Assembly (NCBI RefSeq): GCF_030817355.1
Contig: NZ_JAUSZH010000001.1
Span: 5,456,501 to 5,520,500 of the forward strand
Direction of reading: 5' to 3'
DNA length: 64,000 bases
From: Streptomyces sp. V1I1
GTDB taxonomy: Bacteria; Actinomycetota; Actinomycetes; Streptomycetales; Streptomycetaceae
Shown here: in pieces, positions 53,209 to 61,346 of the stretch
Position numbering within the stretch: the stretch's first letter is position 1
How the letters are laid out: every line of letters begins with the position of its first letter
Position numbers and translations under genes: made by a program
The notes under the pieces: generated by a model
The model's input: only the letters and a program-made list of their open reading frames with translations
What the model was told of the DNA's origin: nothing
Database searches by the model: none

Positions 53209-54546
53209 CTACTTCGCCTTCGCGATGTCCGTGTCGATCTGCTGCGCGGTCTTCTCCAGACCGGCCTTCAGGTCGCTCACCTTCCCCGCCTCGTACTGGT
53301 AGCCGAAGTCCTGGAAGGTCACCTGGTACGCGCCGCCGTCGACGTTGGCCGGGGTGGTGCTGGACTTCGGGTGCTGCGCGATGTCGATGAAGGTCTTGAA
53401 CTCCGGGTCGATCTTCAGCTGCGGCGACTTGAGCGCCTCGATCGTGGAAGGCACGTTGTGGATGCCGTTGGCGAAGGCCACCACCGCCGCGGTGTCCGTG
53501 GTCATGTACTTCACCAGCTCCCACGCGGCGTTCTGCTTCTTGCTGGTGGAGGCGATGCCCATGATCGTGCCGGAGAGATAGCCCTTGCCGTAGTCGGCGG
53601 CCTGGTCGTCGGCGACGGGCAGCGGCGCGGTGCCGATCTCGAACTTCGCCTTCGCTTCCTTGGCCATGCCGAGCCGCCATTCGCCGTCGAGCTGCATGGC
53701 GACCTGACCGGTGTGGAAGGGGTGCTTGGCGCCCCACTCGTCACCGAAGGTGTTGCGGTACTTCTCCAGCTTGGCGAAGCCGCCCAACTTCTCGACCAGG
53801 CCCTTCTGGAAGGTCAGCATCTTCGAGAACGCCGGGTCCTTGACGATGTTGGACTTGCCGTCGGCGTCGAAGTACGTCGGGCCCCACTGCGAGACGTAGT
53901 GCATCGGAGTCGTCTCGTAGCCGTGGTAGTTCGGCATGAAGCCGAGCTGCGAGTAGCTGTCACCCTTGGACTTGGTCAGCTTCTCGGCGACCTTCTCGAA
54001 CTCGCTCCAGGTCTTCGGCGGGGCGGTGATCCCGGCCGCCTTGAACGCGTCCTTGTTGTAGTAGAGGCCGTACGCGTCATTGAGGAGCGGCAGCGAGCAC
54101 TGATTGCCGTCGAACTGCGTGTAGTCCAGCAGCGGCTTGTGGAAGACCTTGGCCGGGTCGATCTTCGACTTGTCCAGGAACGGCTTCAGATCCACGAACG
54201 CACCGGAAGCGCAGAACTTCCCGACGCTGTCGGTCGTGAACGACGAGACGACGTCCGGGGCGTTCGAACCGCCCGCCCGCAGCGCCTGGTTGATCTTGTC
54301 GTCGGTCATATTGCCGACGACCTTGACCTTGATGTTCGCGTGCTCCTTCTCGAAGCGCGCGACGTTCTCCTGGATCGCCTTGACCTCGCTGGGCGCGGAC
54401 CAGCCGTGCCAGAAGGTGATGGTGGTCTTGGCTTTGGGGTCGTCGTTCGCGGCGGTGTCGGTCGACCCCGTGCAGGCCGAGGCGAGGAGGGATATCGCGG
54501 CGGTCGCGGCGAGCGCGGCGGCCGTGTTCCGGGTGCGTGTGGACAT
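53209..54546 (-). CDS. csnE: Sugar-binding lipoprotein of the csn importer (CsnE-like)
   Basis: 445 residues. The signal peptide ends in the lipobox LLASACTG, so Cys26 is lipidated and the protein is anchored outside the membrane. The extracellular solute-binding fold (family 1) shows ITFWHGWSAPSEVKAIQENV, LPLLNDAYGLYYNKDAFKAA and GQVAMQLDGEWRLGM. It captures oligosaccharides, most likely glucosamine oligomers, for CsnFG. A 146-bp gap with short tandem repeats separates it from csnR, so it may have its own ribosome loading or promoter. Confidence 0.94.
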   Translation of the reverse strand: MSTRTRNTAAALAATAAISLLASACTGSTDTAANDDPKAKTTITFWHGWSAPSEVKAIQENVARFEKEHANIKVKVVGNMTDDKINQALRAGGSNAPDVVSSFTTDSVGKFCASGAFVDLKPFLDKSKIDPAKVFHKPLLDYTQFDGNQCSLPLLNDAYGLYYNKDAFKAAGITAPPKTWSEFEKVAEKLTKSKGDSYSQLGFMPNYHGYETTPMHYVSQWGPTYFDADGKSNIVKDPAFSKMLTFQKGLVEKLGGFAKLEKYRNTFGDEWGAKHPFHTGQVAMQLDGEWRLGMAKEAKAKFEIGTAPLPVADDQAADYGKGYLSGTIMGIASTSKKQNAAWELVKYMTTDTAAVVAFANGIHNVPSTIEALKSPQLKIDPEFKTFIDIAQHPKSSTTPANVDGGAYQVTFQDFGYQYEAGKVSDLKAGLEKTAQQIDTDIAKAK

Positions 54547-54592
54547 GGCGGGGTCTCCCTGTGACGGGTCGAGGTGGCAGGGGATTGCGCGG

Positions 54593-54699
54593 GTCTCTCA
54601 GCGGTCTGTCGGCGGTCTCGGCGGTCTCGGCGGTGGCTCAGCGGTCTCTCGGCGGTGGCTCAGCGGTCGCTCAGCGGCCTCTCAGTGGTCTCTCAGCGG
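54593..54699. repeat. Degenerate short tandem repeats between csnR and csnE
   Basis: Runs of ctcagcggt, ctctcggcggt and ctcggcggt units, about ten in all, fill most of the csnR-csnE gap and touch the last codons of csnR. Likely slippage-derived; a regulatory role is not evident. Confidence 0.75.
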
Positions 54700-55943
54700 G
54701 AGGTGTCGAAGATCTCGTCCCGCGTGGTGACCAGGGCGCTCTCCAACGCCCCGCGCAGGACCGGGTGTTCACGTACGGAACCGAGCACAAGCCGCGGCCT
54801 TGACGCTGCGAGTTCGGTGAGCTCCGCCTGTACGCGTTCGCGCAGCGGCTCCCCGCCGGCGGTGATCACATCGCCGGACAGGACGACGAGTTCGGGGTCG
54901 AGCACGGCGACCATGGAGGCGAGACCGGTCGCAAGCCCCGTCGCGTACGCGTCGAGCAGCTCGCAGTACGGACCCGAGTCGGCGCCGATCGCCCGGGAGA
55001 CCAGCGCGGAGGCGACCTCGGCGTGCGGGCCGTGCCCGACGCCCTCGATCCCGAGCCCGCGGGCCAGCCGCGGCAGCGCCTGGGCACCGGCCAGTTCCTG
55101 GAAGCCGCCGCTGTTCGCCTTGGTCACCTGGCGTACGAGGGGGGTGCCGGGTACCGGCAGAAAACCGACCTCGCCGGCGCCGCCGGTGAAGCCCCGGTGC
55201 AGCCGGCCGCCTATGACGAGGGCGGCGCCGAGGCCTTCCTCGTTCCACAGCAGCACGAAGTTCTCATGCCCGCGCGCGGCGCCGAGGCGCTGCTCGGCGA
55301 CAGCGGCCAGGTTGACGTCGTTCTCGTACTCGACGGGCATCGGCAGCACGGCGGCCAGCTCGTCGAGGAGGGTGGGGGAGTGCCAGCCGGGGAGATGCGA
55401 TGCGTAACGCAGCCGCCCGGTGGAGGGGTCGAAGGCGCCGGGCGTCCCGATGACCAGACGGTGCACGTCGGAGCGGGTGACCCCGGCGGCCTTCACCGCC
55501 CCGTCGAGCGCCTCGGTGACCTGCCGTACGACACTCTCGGCGCGCCGCCCGGGGGTCTGCAGCTCGAACTCGCCGACGGTGGCGCCGGTGATGTCGGCGA
55601 CGGCGGCGCGGATCCGCTGCGGAGTCACATCGAGCCCGGCGGCGAAGGCGGCTCGCGCATTGACGGCGTACAACTGGGCGTTGGGCCCGGGCCGCCCCTC
55701 GGTGGTACCGGTGGCGACGACGAGCCCGGCGGCCTCGAGCCGGGCGAGCAGCTGGGAGGCGGTGGGCTTGGAGAGGCCGGTCAGTTTCCCTATCTTCGTC
55801 CGGGAGAGCGGCCCGTGCTCGAGCAGCAGGTCGAGCGCGGCCCGGTCGTTCATGGCGCGCAGGACGCGCGGGGTTCCCGGTGTTCCGGGGGTTCCGGGAG
55901 TACCCGGGGTACTGGGTGTGGTTCCGGCCACGACGGGGTGCAC
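54693..55943 (-). CDS. csnR: ROK-family transcriptional repressor (CsnR-like)
   Basis: 416 residues from GTG 55943, which has a GAAGGG SD; TTG 55970 and ATG 55853 are in frame. After a TPGTPGTPG repeat tail, a winged HTH (RTKIGKLTGLSKPTASQLLA) leads to the ROK sugar-kinase-like domain with GLDVTPQRIRAAVADITG, VIGTPGAFDP and NDVNLAAVAEQRLG. The ROK zinc-site Cys pattern is not seen. It represses the csn operon; a perfect palindrome with the TTTCCT core expected for CsnR lies 36 bp upstream of this start, indicating autoregulation. Confidence 0.92.
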   Translation of the reverse strand: MHPVVAGTTPSTPGTPGTPGTPGTPRVLRAMNDRAALDLLLEHGPLSRTKIGKLTGLSKPTASQLLARLEAAGLVVATGTTEGRPGPNAQLYAVNARAAFAAGLDVTPQRIRAAVADITGATVGEFELQTPGRRAESVVRQVTEALDGAVKAAGVTRSDVHRLVIGTPGAFDPSTGRLRYASHLPGWHSPTLLDELAAVLPMPVEYENDVNLAAVAEQRLGAARGHENFVLLWNEEGLGAALVIGGRLHRGFTGGAGEVGFLPVPGTPLVRQVTKANSGGFQELAGAQALPRLARGLGIEGVGHGPHAEVASALVSRAIGADSGPYCELLDAYATGLATGLASMVAVLDPELVVLSGDVITAGGEPLRERVQAELTELAASRPRLVLGSVREHPVLRGALESALVTTRDEIFDTSR

Positions 55944-55978
55944 CTGCCCTTCGGCTGCCCACTTCCCCAATGCACTGT

Positions 55979-55993
55979 TAGGAAAGTTTCCTA
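55979..55993. promoter_or_regulatory. CsnR operator TAGGAAA-G-TTTCCTA
   Basis: Perfect 7-bp arms around a central G immediately upstream of csnR, with a further gaggaaagtaag half-site at about 56001-56012. AGGAAA/TTTCCT palindromes are the known type of CsnR/ROK operator in streptomycetes. Repressor binding here would block the csnR-K promoter. Confidence 0.85.
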
Positions 55994-56222
55994 TTCGGTG
56001 AGAGGAAAGTAAGCCGCACGTCAGGCGGGCGTCAATGGCCAGCGCGTTCTAGGCAACCAAAGCGTTACCTGGGTTGAGCGGAAGCTCGGATCGCAGGAGC
56101 CTGCGCCCTCGGCATATGTGGTCGATCAGGACCCGCCTTGTGATCTAGGGTGCGCCGACGGACTTCAAGTAGTCGTCCGTTCCGTGAAGGGTCTGGGGAG
56201 GCCCTTGGAGGGGGGATCAGTC

Positions 56223-57525
56223 ATGCGTTTACGTAGATGGCGAGGCGCTCGTGCCTGGGGGCGCTGGTGGGTGCCGTGCTGATGGCGGGGGTGCTTTCGA
56301 CTCCGGCTTTCGGGGCGGGGGACGACCCGGTCGACGACCCGGTGCCGCTGGTGCCGCGGATCACCAGCGACGGCACGTACACGGAGTGCACGGCGAATGA
56401 CTGCGTCGGGCGGGGCGAGCCCGGGCTGGCGGGGACGTTCACGTTCCGGCCCAATGAGGCGGACGTCGACCCGGAGACGGGGACGACGGATGTCACGGCG
56501 TACGTCGTGAGGTTGCAGGGCGAGCATGGATCCACAGTGGTCAGCGGAGCCGAAGCGTCACACGCCGTGGTCCCGCCCGAAGCCGGCATTCAGACTCTGG
56601 AAGTGCGGGCCAAGGACTGGGGAGAACGGTGGAGCGCCCCCGCGTACTTCAGGTTCAACGTGAAGCCGGCGGCCGGCGCGGTTGGGCACTGGCAGTTCGC
56701 CGACCGTCCGGCTGACCCGAAGCACCACCAAGGACACCGCCACCGAGGGCACAGTGCGCCACGACGCGACGCTCAAGGGTGGCGCGACCTGGTCGGAGCG
56801 GGCGAGGCGTGGCAGCGGTGACTACTCGCTCGACCTGAACAGCACAAACCCGGCCAAGCGCAAGGCGTACGCGGCCACAGCCGGACCGGCAGTCGACACG
56901 AAGGATTCGTTCACGGTCTCGGCCTGGGCCTATCTCGCCGGTACGGGGTCGGATCAGGTTGTGCTCTCGGCACCCGGGGCACAGGACGCGGCATTCGAGC
57001 TGTACTACTCCGCCAAGCAGAAGAAGTGGGCCTTCGGCCGCGGTGCTCAGGACCGCGGCGACACAGTGGACGTCGTCTCCTATGGCGATGCGGCGAACCC
57101 GCCTGCCCGCGTGTGGACGCATCTGGCCGGGGTGTTCGACACCAAGAGGGACACGGACAGGACGAATGACACCGTCCAGCTCTTCGTCAACGGCCGATCC
57201 CAGGGGCAGCCCGTGAATCTCTCCGTCGAGGCTGCTGCGTACCAACCGTGGACATCCGCCAAGGGCCTTCAGATCGGCCGGACCAAGGATGACGGCTTCT
57301 ATCAGTGGTACTTCCACGGCTACGTGGATGAGGCAGCGGTCTGGCAGCGAGCGCTTCGGTCGGTGGATGTAGCGGAGGTCTCGGCACTTGCGCAGGCCGG
57401 AGGCCAGGCGACCGCGCTCGTGGCGGACTGGAACGCCGGCCCGTCCACCGGCAATGAGATCAAGGATGCGAGCGGCTACGCACGGCCAGGTCTGACCCTG
57501 TCGACCGAAGGCGCGCCACGAAGGG
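56223..57525 (+). pseudogene. Decayed 5' part of an RHS-type secreted protein (signal peptide and LamG-like domain)
   Basis: The likely original start is ATG 56223, behind a strong SD (gaggggggatc), encoding MRLRRWRGARA with a rare TTA codon. That frame stops soon, while the signal-peptide core LGALVGAVLMAGVLSTPAFG continues in another frame (ORF 56237-56821). A second shift near 56,700 moves the frame to ORF 56682-57689, which encodes a LamG-like jellyroll (SFTVSAWAYLAG, WTHLAGVFDTK, YVDEAAVWQRAL). Near 57,500 the LamG part jumps to the final RHS-core segment in yet another frame. The long block of RHS/YD repeats normally in between is missing, implying a large internal deletion. The gene cannot make the full protein. 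Confidence 0.8.
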
Positions 57526-57598
57526 CACGACCAAGACACTCTCCGGCACCCGTTACTACTCGGCGGCCGGCCAGACCATCGCGGTCCGCACGGCAACG

Positions 57599-59269
57599 GT
57601 GGGGATTGCCGGCACCAAGCTCAACTTCCTCGCCGGCGACCATCACGGCACCTCCAGCCTGGCGATCGACGCGACGACTCTGGCGGTGACCAAGCGCTAC
57701 TCGACGCCGTTCGGCGCCCCTCGCGGCACGAAGCCCACGGCGTGGCCCGACGACAAGGCATTCCTGGGTAAGCCGGCCGACAACACCACCGGCCTCACCC
57801 ACATCGGCGCCCGCGAATACGACCCCGGAATCGGCCAATTCATAAGCGTTGACCCCGTCCTCGCCCTCGACCAGCACCAATCCCTCAACGGCTACAGCTA
57901 CGCCAACAACACCCCCGTCACATCCAGCGATGCCACTGGCCTGTGGTGCGACAGCTGCAACGACGGCGCGGGTTGGACGCGCCCAGACGGCGGAACGGCA
58001 GGGGACCCCGACGGCGGAAAGAACGACGACGGAACCCCCCGTGGCACGGGTGGAGGCGGTGGCGGTGGTGGCGGCAGCCAGGGCACTGCACCTACGAGTT
58101 CGGCGGGATTCACGGTACCCACCGAAGACGAACTGCGTGCCATGCCGTACGCCTGGCCAGGAGACTCCTACGACCAGCTGGTCCAGAGGTGGGCCAAGGA
58201 CAAGTGCTTCGCTGCGGGCGGAGGCACTGGACAGACAGCGGGCCTGTGCACAAGCGCCAAGAGCGCAGGGCTCCTCGAGGTAGGCAACGACCCCTGGGGC
58301 GTTCAGGCAAACATCAACTGCGTGAGAGGCAAGGGCGACTGCGTCGAAGCAGTAGTTTCAGACTTCATAGCCCTCTTCGGCTGGGGAATAGGCCGACTCC
58401 TCTCCGGTCCGGTCGGCAAGGGAGCCGCAGGAACAGTCTCAGCCTCCGGAGCCAAGGGCTCTGCCGATGGAGCATTGTCGAGACTGCTTGGCGCCTGCAC
58501 TAAGTGCTTCCTGGCAGGCACAGGCGTCAAGATGGCCGACGGCTCGTCCAAGAACATCGAAGACATCAAGGTGGGAGAGAAGGTTCTGGCGACCGACCCG
58601 GAGACGGGTGAGACCGGTCCGCGGGAAGTCACCCAACTCATCGTCACCGAGCACGACAAGCACTTCAACGAGCTCACCATCGAGACAGACGTAGGACTCG
58701 AGAACCTCACCGCCACCCACGAGCACCCCTTCTGGTCCCCGTCTGAACGCCAATGGATCGAAGCCGGCGAGCTCAAACCCGGCATGACTCTCCTCACGGA
58801 CGACGGCACCACACTTACCGTCCAGGCCAACCGCCCCTTCAGTAAGCACGCCCGCACATACAACCTCACCGTTGACGACCTCCACACGTACTATGTACTC
58901 GCTGGGCAGACGCCGGTTCTGGTTCATAACAGTGGCGGATGCCTTCCCGCTCTCCGGGACTGGAGCAGTCAGCGGTTCCAGTTCGGGAATCAGTCCCTCT
59001 TGCTGGATAAGAAGGGAATGGAGCACATCCTCACTCGTCATCACCCGAAGTATTGGGATGGCTCGGTGAAGAAGACGCAATCCTTCTTCGATTCGAGCAT
59101 GAGTGTTGATGACGTCCAAGGTGCTATCGGTCAAGTCATGCGACAGAACCGCGATACGCTGGTTCAGCGAGGCAGTCAAGGCATGTATCAGATTCGCGGG
59201 AACGTCAACGGCGTCGATTACGTACTCGGCATGAATAAAGGTCGAGTGGGCCAGTTCTATCCGGAATAA
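57599..59269 (+). CDS. RHS core, pretoxin Hint domain and C-terminal toxin domain (tip of a broken RHS gene)
   Basis: Open frame of at least 556 residues from GTG 57599, extending upstream to about 57,500. The RHS-core motif is THIGAREYDPGIGQFISVDP; a Gly-rich hinge (GGGGGGGGGS) follows. The Hint domain (about 300-440) runs from CFLAGTGVKMADGSSKNIED to TYYVLAGQTPVLVHN, i.e. Cys start and HN end as required for autocleavage. The final 110 residues are a separate toxin domain with KGMEHILTRHHPKYW and GRVGQFYP; an RNase of the BECR type is possible but not established. No secretion signal remains. A probable immunity gene follows 22 bp downstream. Confidence 0.8.
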   Translation: MGIAGTKLNFLAGDHHGTSSLAIDATTLAVTKRYSTPFGAPRGTKPTAWPDDKAFLGKPADNTTGLTHIGAREYDPGIGQFISVDPVLALDQHQSLNGYSYANNTPVTSSDATGLWCDSCNDGAGWTRPDGGTAGDPDGGKNDDGTPRGTGGGGGGGGGSQGTAPTSSAGFTVPTEDELRAMPYAWPGDSYDQLVQRWAKDKCFAAGGGTGQTAGLCTSAKSAGLLEVGNDPWGVQANINCVRGKGDCVEAVVSDFIALFGWGIGRLLSGPVGKGAAGTVSASGAKGSADGALSRLLGACTKCFLAGTGVKMADGSSKNIEDIKVGEKVLATDPETGETGPREVTQLIVTEHDKHFNELTIETDVGLENLTATHEHPFWSPSERQWIEAGELKPGMTLLTDDGTTLTVQANRPFSKHARTYNLTVDDLHTYYVLAGQTPVLVHNSGGCLPALRDWSSQRFQFGNQSLLLDKKGMEHILTRHHPKYWDGSVKKTQSFFDSSMSVDDVQGAIGQVMRQNRDTLVQRGSQGMYQIRGNVNGVDYVLGMNKGRVGQFYPE

Positions 59270-59291
59270 CCATCATCGAAGGACCTGAGAC

Positions 59292-59732
59292 GTGGTTGAG
59301 ATTGAGACGTTCCTGAAGGGCGCGGACGGTGGGTTCGTGCAGGTGGAAGCCTGCCGTACCCCGCCGCCCGACCTTGACTACATCGAAGGTGCCATTCGGC
59401 TATCCGTTGATGGATTGGAAATCATCGGCACTGAAGAGTGGGACTACGTTGACCAGCTCTGGTGTTATATCGCCGAGATGGTGGCGAAAATGCAGTCGTC
59501 GGGTTATGCGGAGACGTATTTCCCGGATCAGCCGATCAAGCTCTCCTTCCGGGTCGCAGGGTCTCGCGTCTTGGTGACCGCGAAAATTGGCGAAGAAACT
59601 AAGACAGTAAATGCGTCATCCGCGGATTTCCTGGAGGCTGTCAAAGCGGCTGGGATGATCTTCTTCAGGAAGATGTCCGAGCTTGTCCCGGCTAATTCGT
59701 ACGCCGAGGCGCAGCAGGAGTTGTCAGTTTGA
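59292..59732 (+). CDS. Probable immunity protein for the RHS toxin
   Basis: 146 residues from GTG 59292 with an AAGGA SD. Small, acidic, soluble, without signal peptide (IEGAIRLSVDGLEIIGTEEW, FLEAVKAAGMIFFRKM). Placement directly after the toxin tip and the lower GC of both relative to neighbours follow the polymorphic toxin layout, where the downstream gene encodes the cognate inhibitor. The family is not one I recognise. It remains intact although the RHS carrier is broken, which suggests that leaky toxin expression or incoming toxin still selects for it. Confidence 0.7.
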   Translation: MVEIETFLKGADGGFVQVEACRTPPPDLDYIEGAIRLSVDGLEIIGTEEWDYVDQLWCYIAEMVAKMQSSGYAETYFPDQPIKLSFRVAGSRVLVTAKIGEETKTVNASSADFLEAVKAAGMIFFRKMSELVPANSYAEAQQELSV

Positions 59733-59737
59733 ACAAG

Positions 59738-59781
59738 CCAGAGGCCCCGCCGGAAATTCTTGAATCCGGCGGGGCCTCTGG
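59738..59781. terminator. 17-bp perfect hairpin between immunity and integrase genes
   Basis: ccagaggccccgccgga, a 10-base loop and the exact complement form a bidirectional terminator between two convergent genes. It also marks the left edge of the integrative element, so the attachment site may lie here or in the next 30 bp; no tRNA segment is present. Confidence 0.88.
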
Positions 59782-59811
59782 TGCTCTTGACGGCAGTAGT
59801 TGACGGCAACG

Positions 59812-61119
59812 TCAGCGGACGGGTGCGGCACGGAGGGGCGATTCGTCGCCTTCATCGGGCCGGTTGACGGCTTCGGCGGGGCTATGAAGGGAGCGGCCGA
59901 GGAGATCGATGGCGTCGCGCTGGAGGCGGAGTCGGACGTGGGCGTAGACGGTGGCGGTGACGCCGATGTGGGCGTGGCCGAGGAGTTCCTTGATCACGAC
60001 GAGTTCGACTCCCTGTTCCAGGAGGAGGGTCGCGGTCGAGTGCCGGAGGTCGTGGAACCGGATGCGGCGGAGCCTGGCACGACGGAGCAGGGCGGTGAAG
60101 TGCCGGGTGAGCGTGGTTCCTTCGATTGGGGCACCGTTGGGCCGGGTGAAGACGTAGCCGCTGTTCTGCCAGCTTTCGCCTGCCGCTTCGCGTTCCTGGA
60201 GTTGTCGGCTGCGGTGCTGTTCGAGAGAGCGCAGGCACGGCGTGGGCAGTGCGATCCGCCGCTCCGAGCTTTGCGTCTTCGTCGGTAGGGCAGTCAGGCC
60301 GCTGCTGTTGGTGCGCTGGAGGGTGCGGCGGATGCTGGCGATTCCGCCGACCAGGTCGAGATCTTCCCAGCGCAGTCCGAGGAGTTCGCCCTTGCGCAGC
60401 CCGGTACGCAGGGCGAGTTCGAACAGTGCGTTCAGCGAATGATTGCTGGTCGCGGCGAGGAACGCGCGGGCCTCTTCAGTGGTGAGTGGTTCGAAGCGGC
60501 GCGGCCGTGGTGCGCCGGTACGGACGTTGCGGGCGACGTTGCGCGGGATCTCCTCCTCGCGTACCGCGTGTTCCAGGGCGGACTTGAGCACGGAGTGGAC
60601 GTAGGCCAGGGTCAGCGGTGAGAGCCGCTTGGAGCAGCACTTGTCGGCAGAGCAGCAGCGGGGCTCATCACGGGCCGCATCGAGGCCTCGTGCGCAGCAC
60701 TGGCAGGTGGTGCGGAGCTGGTTGAGCCAGGTGCGTACGTCCTTGGCGGTGAGCTTGGCGAGCTTCTTCCGTCCGAGGCCGGGGATGAGGTAGAGCCGGG
60801 CGACGGCGGTGTAGCGGGTGTGGGTGTTCTCGCGGAGCTGGTGGACGGCGACGTTCTCCAGCCAGTAGGTCAGGTACGTGGCCAGGCTGCCCTGCGCGGA
60901 TGGGGCGGGGAGGCCGCGGTTGCTGGCGGCGATCTTCTCGGTGAGCTTGGCCAGGGCTTCCTTGCGGGTGGTGCCGTAGACGCGGATGCGTTTGCGGGTG
61001 TTGCCGGGGGCGAGGACGTATCCGGCGGCTTCCCAGCGGCTGTCCTTGCGCTGGTAGACGGTTCCGTCGCCGTTGGCGCGTACGCGGCGGGAGGGGCTGG
61101 TTTCTCGGGGCTGAGTCAT
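59812..61119 (-). CDS. int: Tyrosine recombinase (integrase) of an integrative element
   Basis: 435 residues. The N-terminal arm-binding region (GDGTVYQRKDSRWEAAGYV) and SAM-like core-binding domain (LATYLTYWLENVAVHQLREN) contain a Cys-rich insert (CQCCARGLDAARDEPRCC...CC) seen in many streptomycete integrases. The catalytic domain has Arg in TGLRKGELLGLRWEDLD, HxxR in FHDLRHSTATLLLEQG and GHAHIGVTATVYAHV with the nucleophilic Tyr. It inserts and excises the element at an att site. ATG 61119 overlaps the excisionase stop (TGATG), so the two are co-translated. Confidence 0.95.
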   Translation of the reverse strand: MTQPRETSPSRRVRANGDGTVYQRKDSRWEAAGYVLAPGNTRKRIRVYGTTRKEALAKLTEKIAASNRGLPAPSAQGSLATYLTYWLENVAVHQLRENTHTRYTAVARLYLIPGLGRKKLAKLTAKDVRTWLNQLRTTCQCCARGLDAARDEPRCCSADKCCSKRLSPLTLAYVHSVLKSALEHAVREEEIPRNVARNVRTGAPRPRRFEPLTTEEARAFLAATSNHSLNALFELALRTGLRKGELLGLRWEDLDLVGGIASIRRTLQRTNSSGLTALPTKTQSSERRIALPTPCLRSLEQHRSRQLQEREAAGESWQNSGYVFTRPNGAPIEGTTLTRHFTALLRRARLRRIRFHDLRHSTATLLLEQGVELVVIKELLGHAHIGVTATVYAHVRLRLQRDAIDLLGRSLHSPAEAVNRPDEGDESPLRAAPVR

Positions 61120-61346
61120 CAGGCGGCTTCCTGTTCCAGGCGGGTGCGGATGAAGTCGGTGAGGGCGTGGGTGGGGATGCGGCGGGCGCGGCCGAGGGTG
61201 ATCGAGGCGAGCTGGCCGGTGCGGAGCAGGTCGTAGACGGCGGAGCGGCCGAGCTGGAGGCGGGCCATCACCTGGGGCACCGTCAGCAGATCCAGCACTT
61301 GCACCGCCTCCGCGCGGTGGAGGACGGCGAGCGGGGGCGAGGCCAT
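61119..61346 (-). CDS. xis: Excisionase-like HTH protein (Xis)
   Basis: 75 residues from ATG 61346, which has an excellent SD (GAAGGGGG) 6 bp upstream. A winged-helix MerR/AlpA-like domain is visible: LLTVPQVMARLQLGRSAVYD, LLRTGQLASITLGRARRIPT. Such proteins direct the integrase toward excision. The upstream rep reading frame is open into this gene, so a Rep-Xis fusion is also encoded. The independent SD and the TGATG that would exist in a neighbouring frame indicate that xis was originally a separate, coupled gene. Confidence 0.85.
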   Translation of the reverse strand: MASPPLAVLHRAEAVQVLDLLTVPQVMARLQLGRSAVYDLLRTGQLASITLGRARRIPTHALTDFIRTRLEQEAA

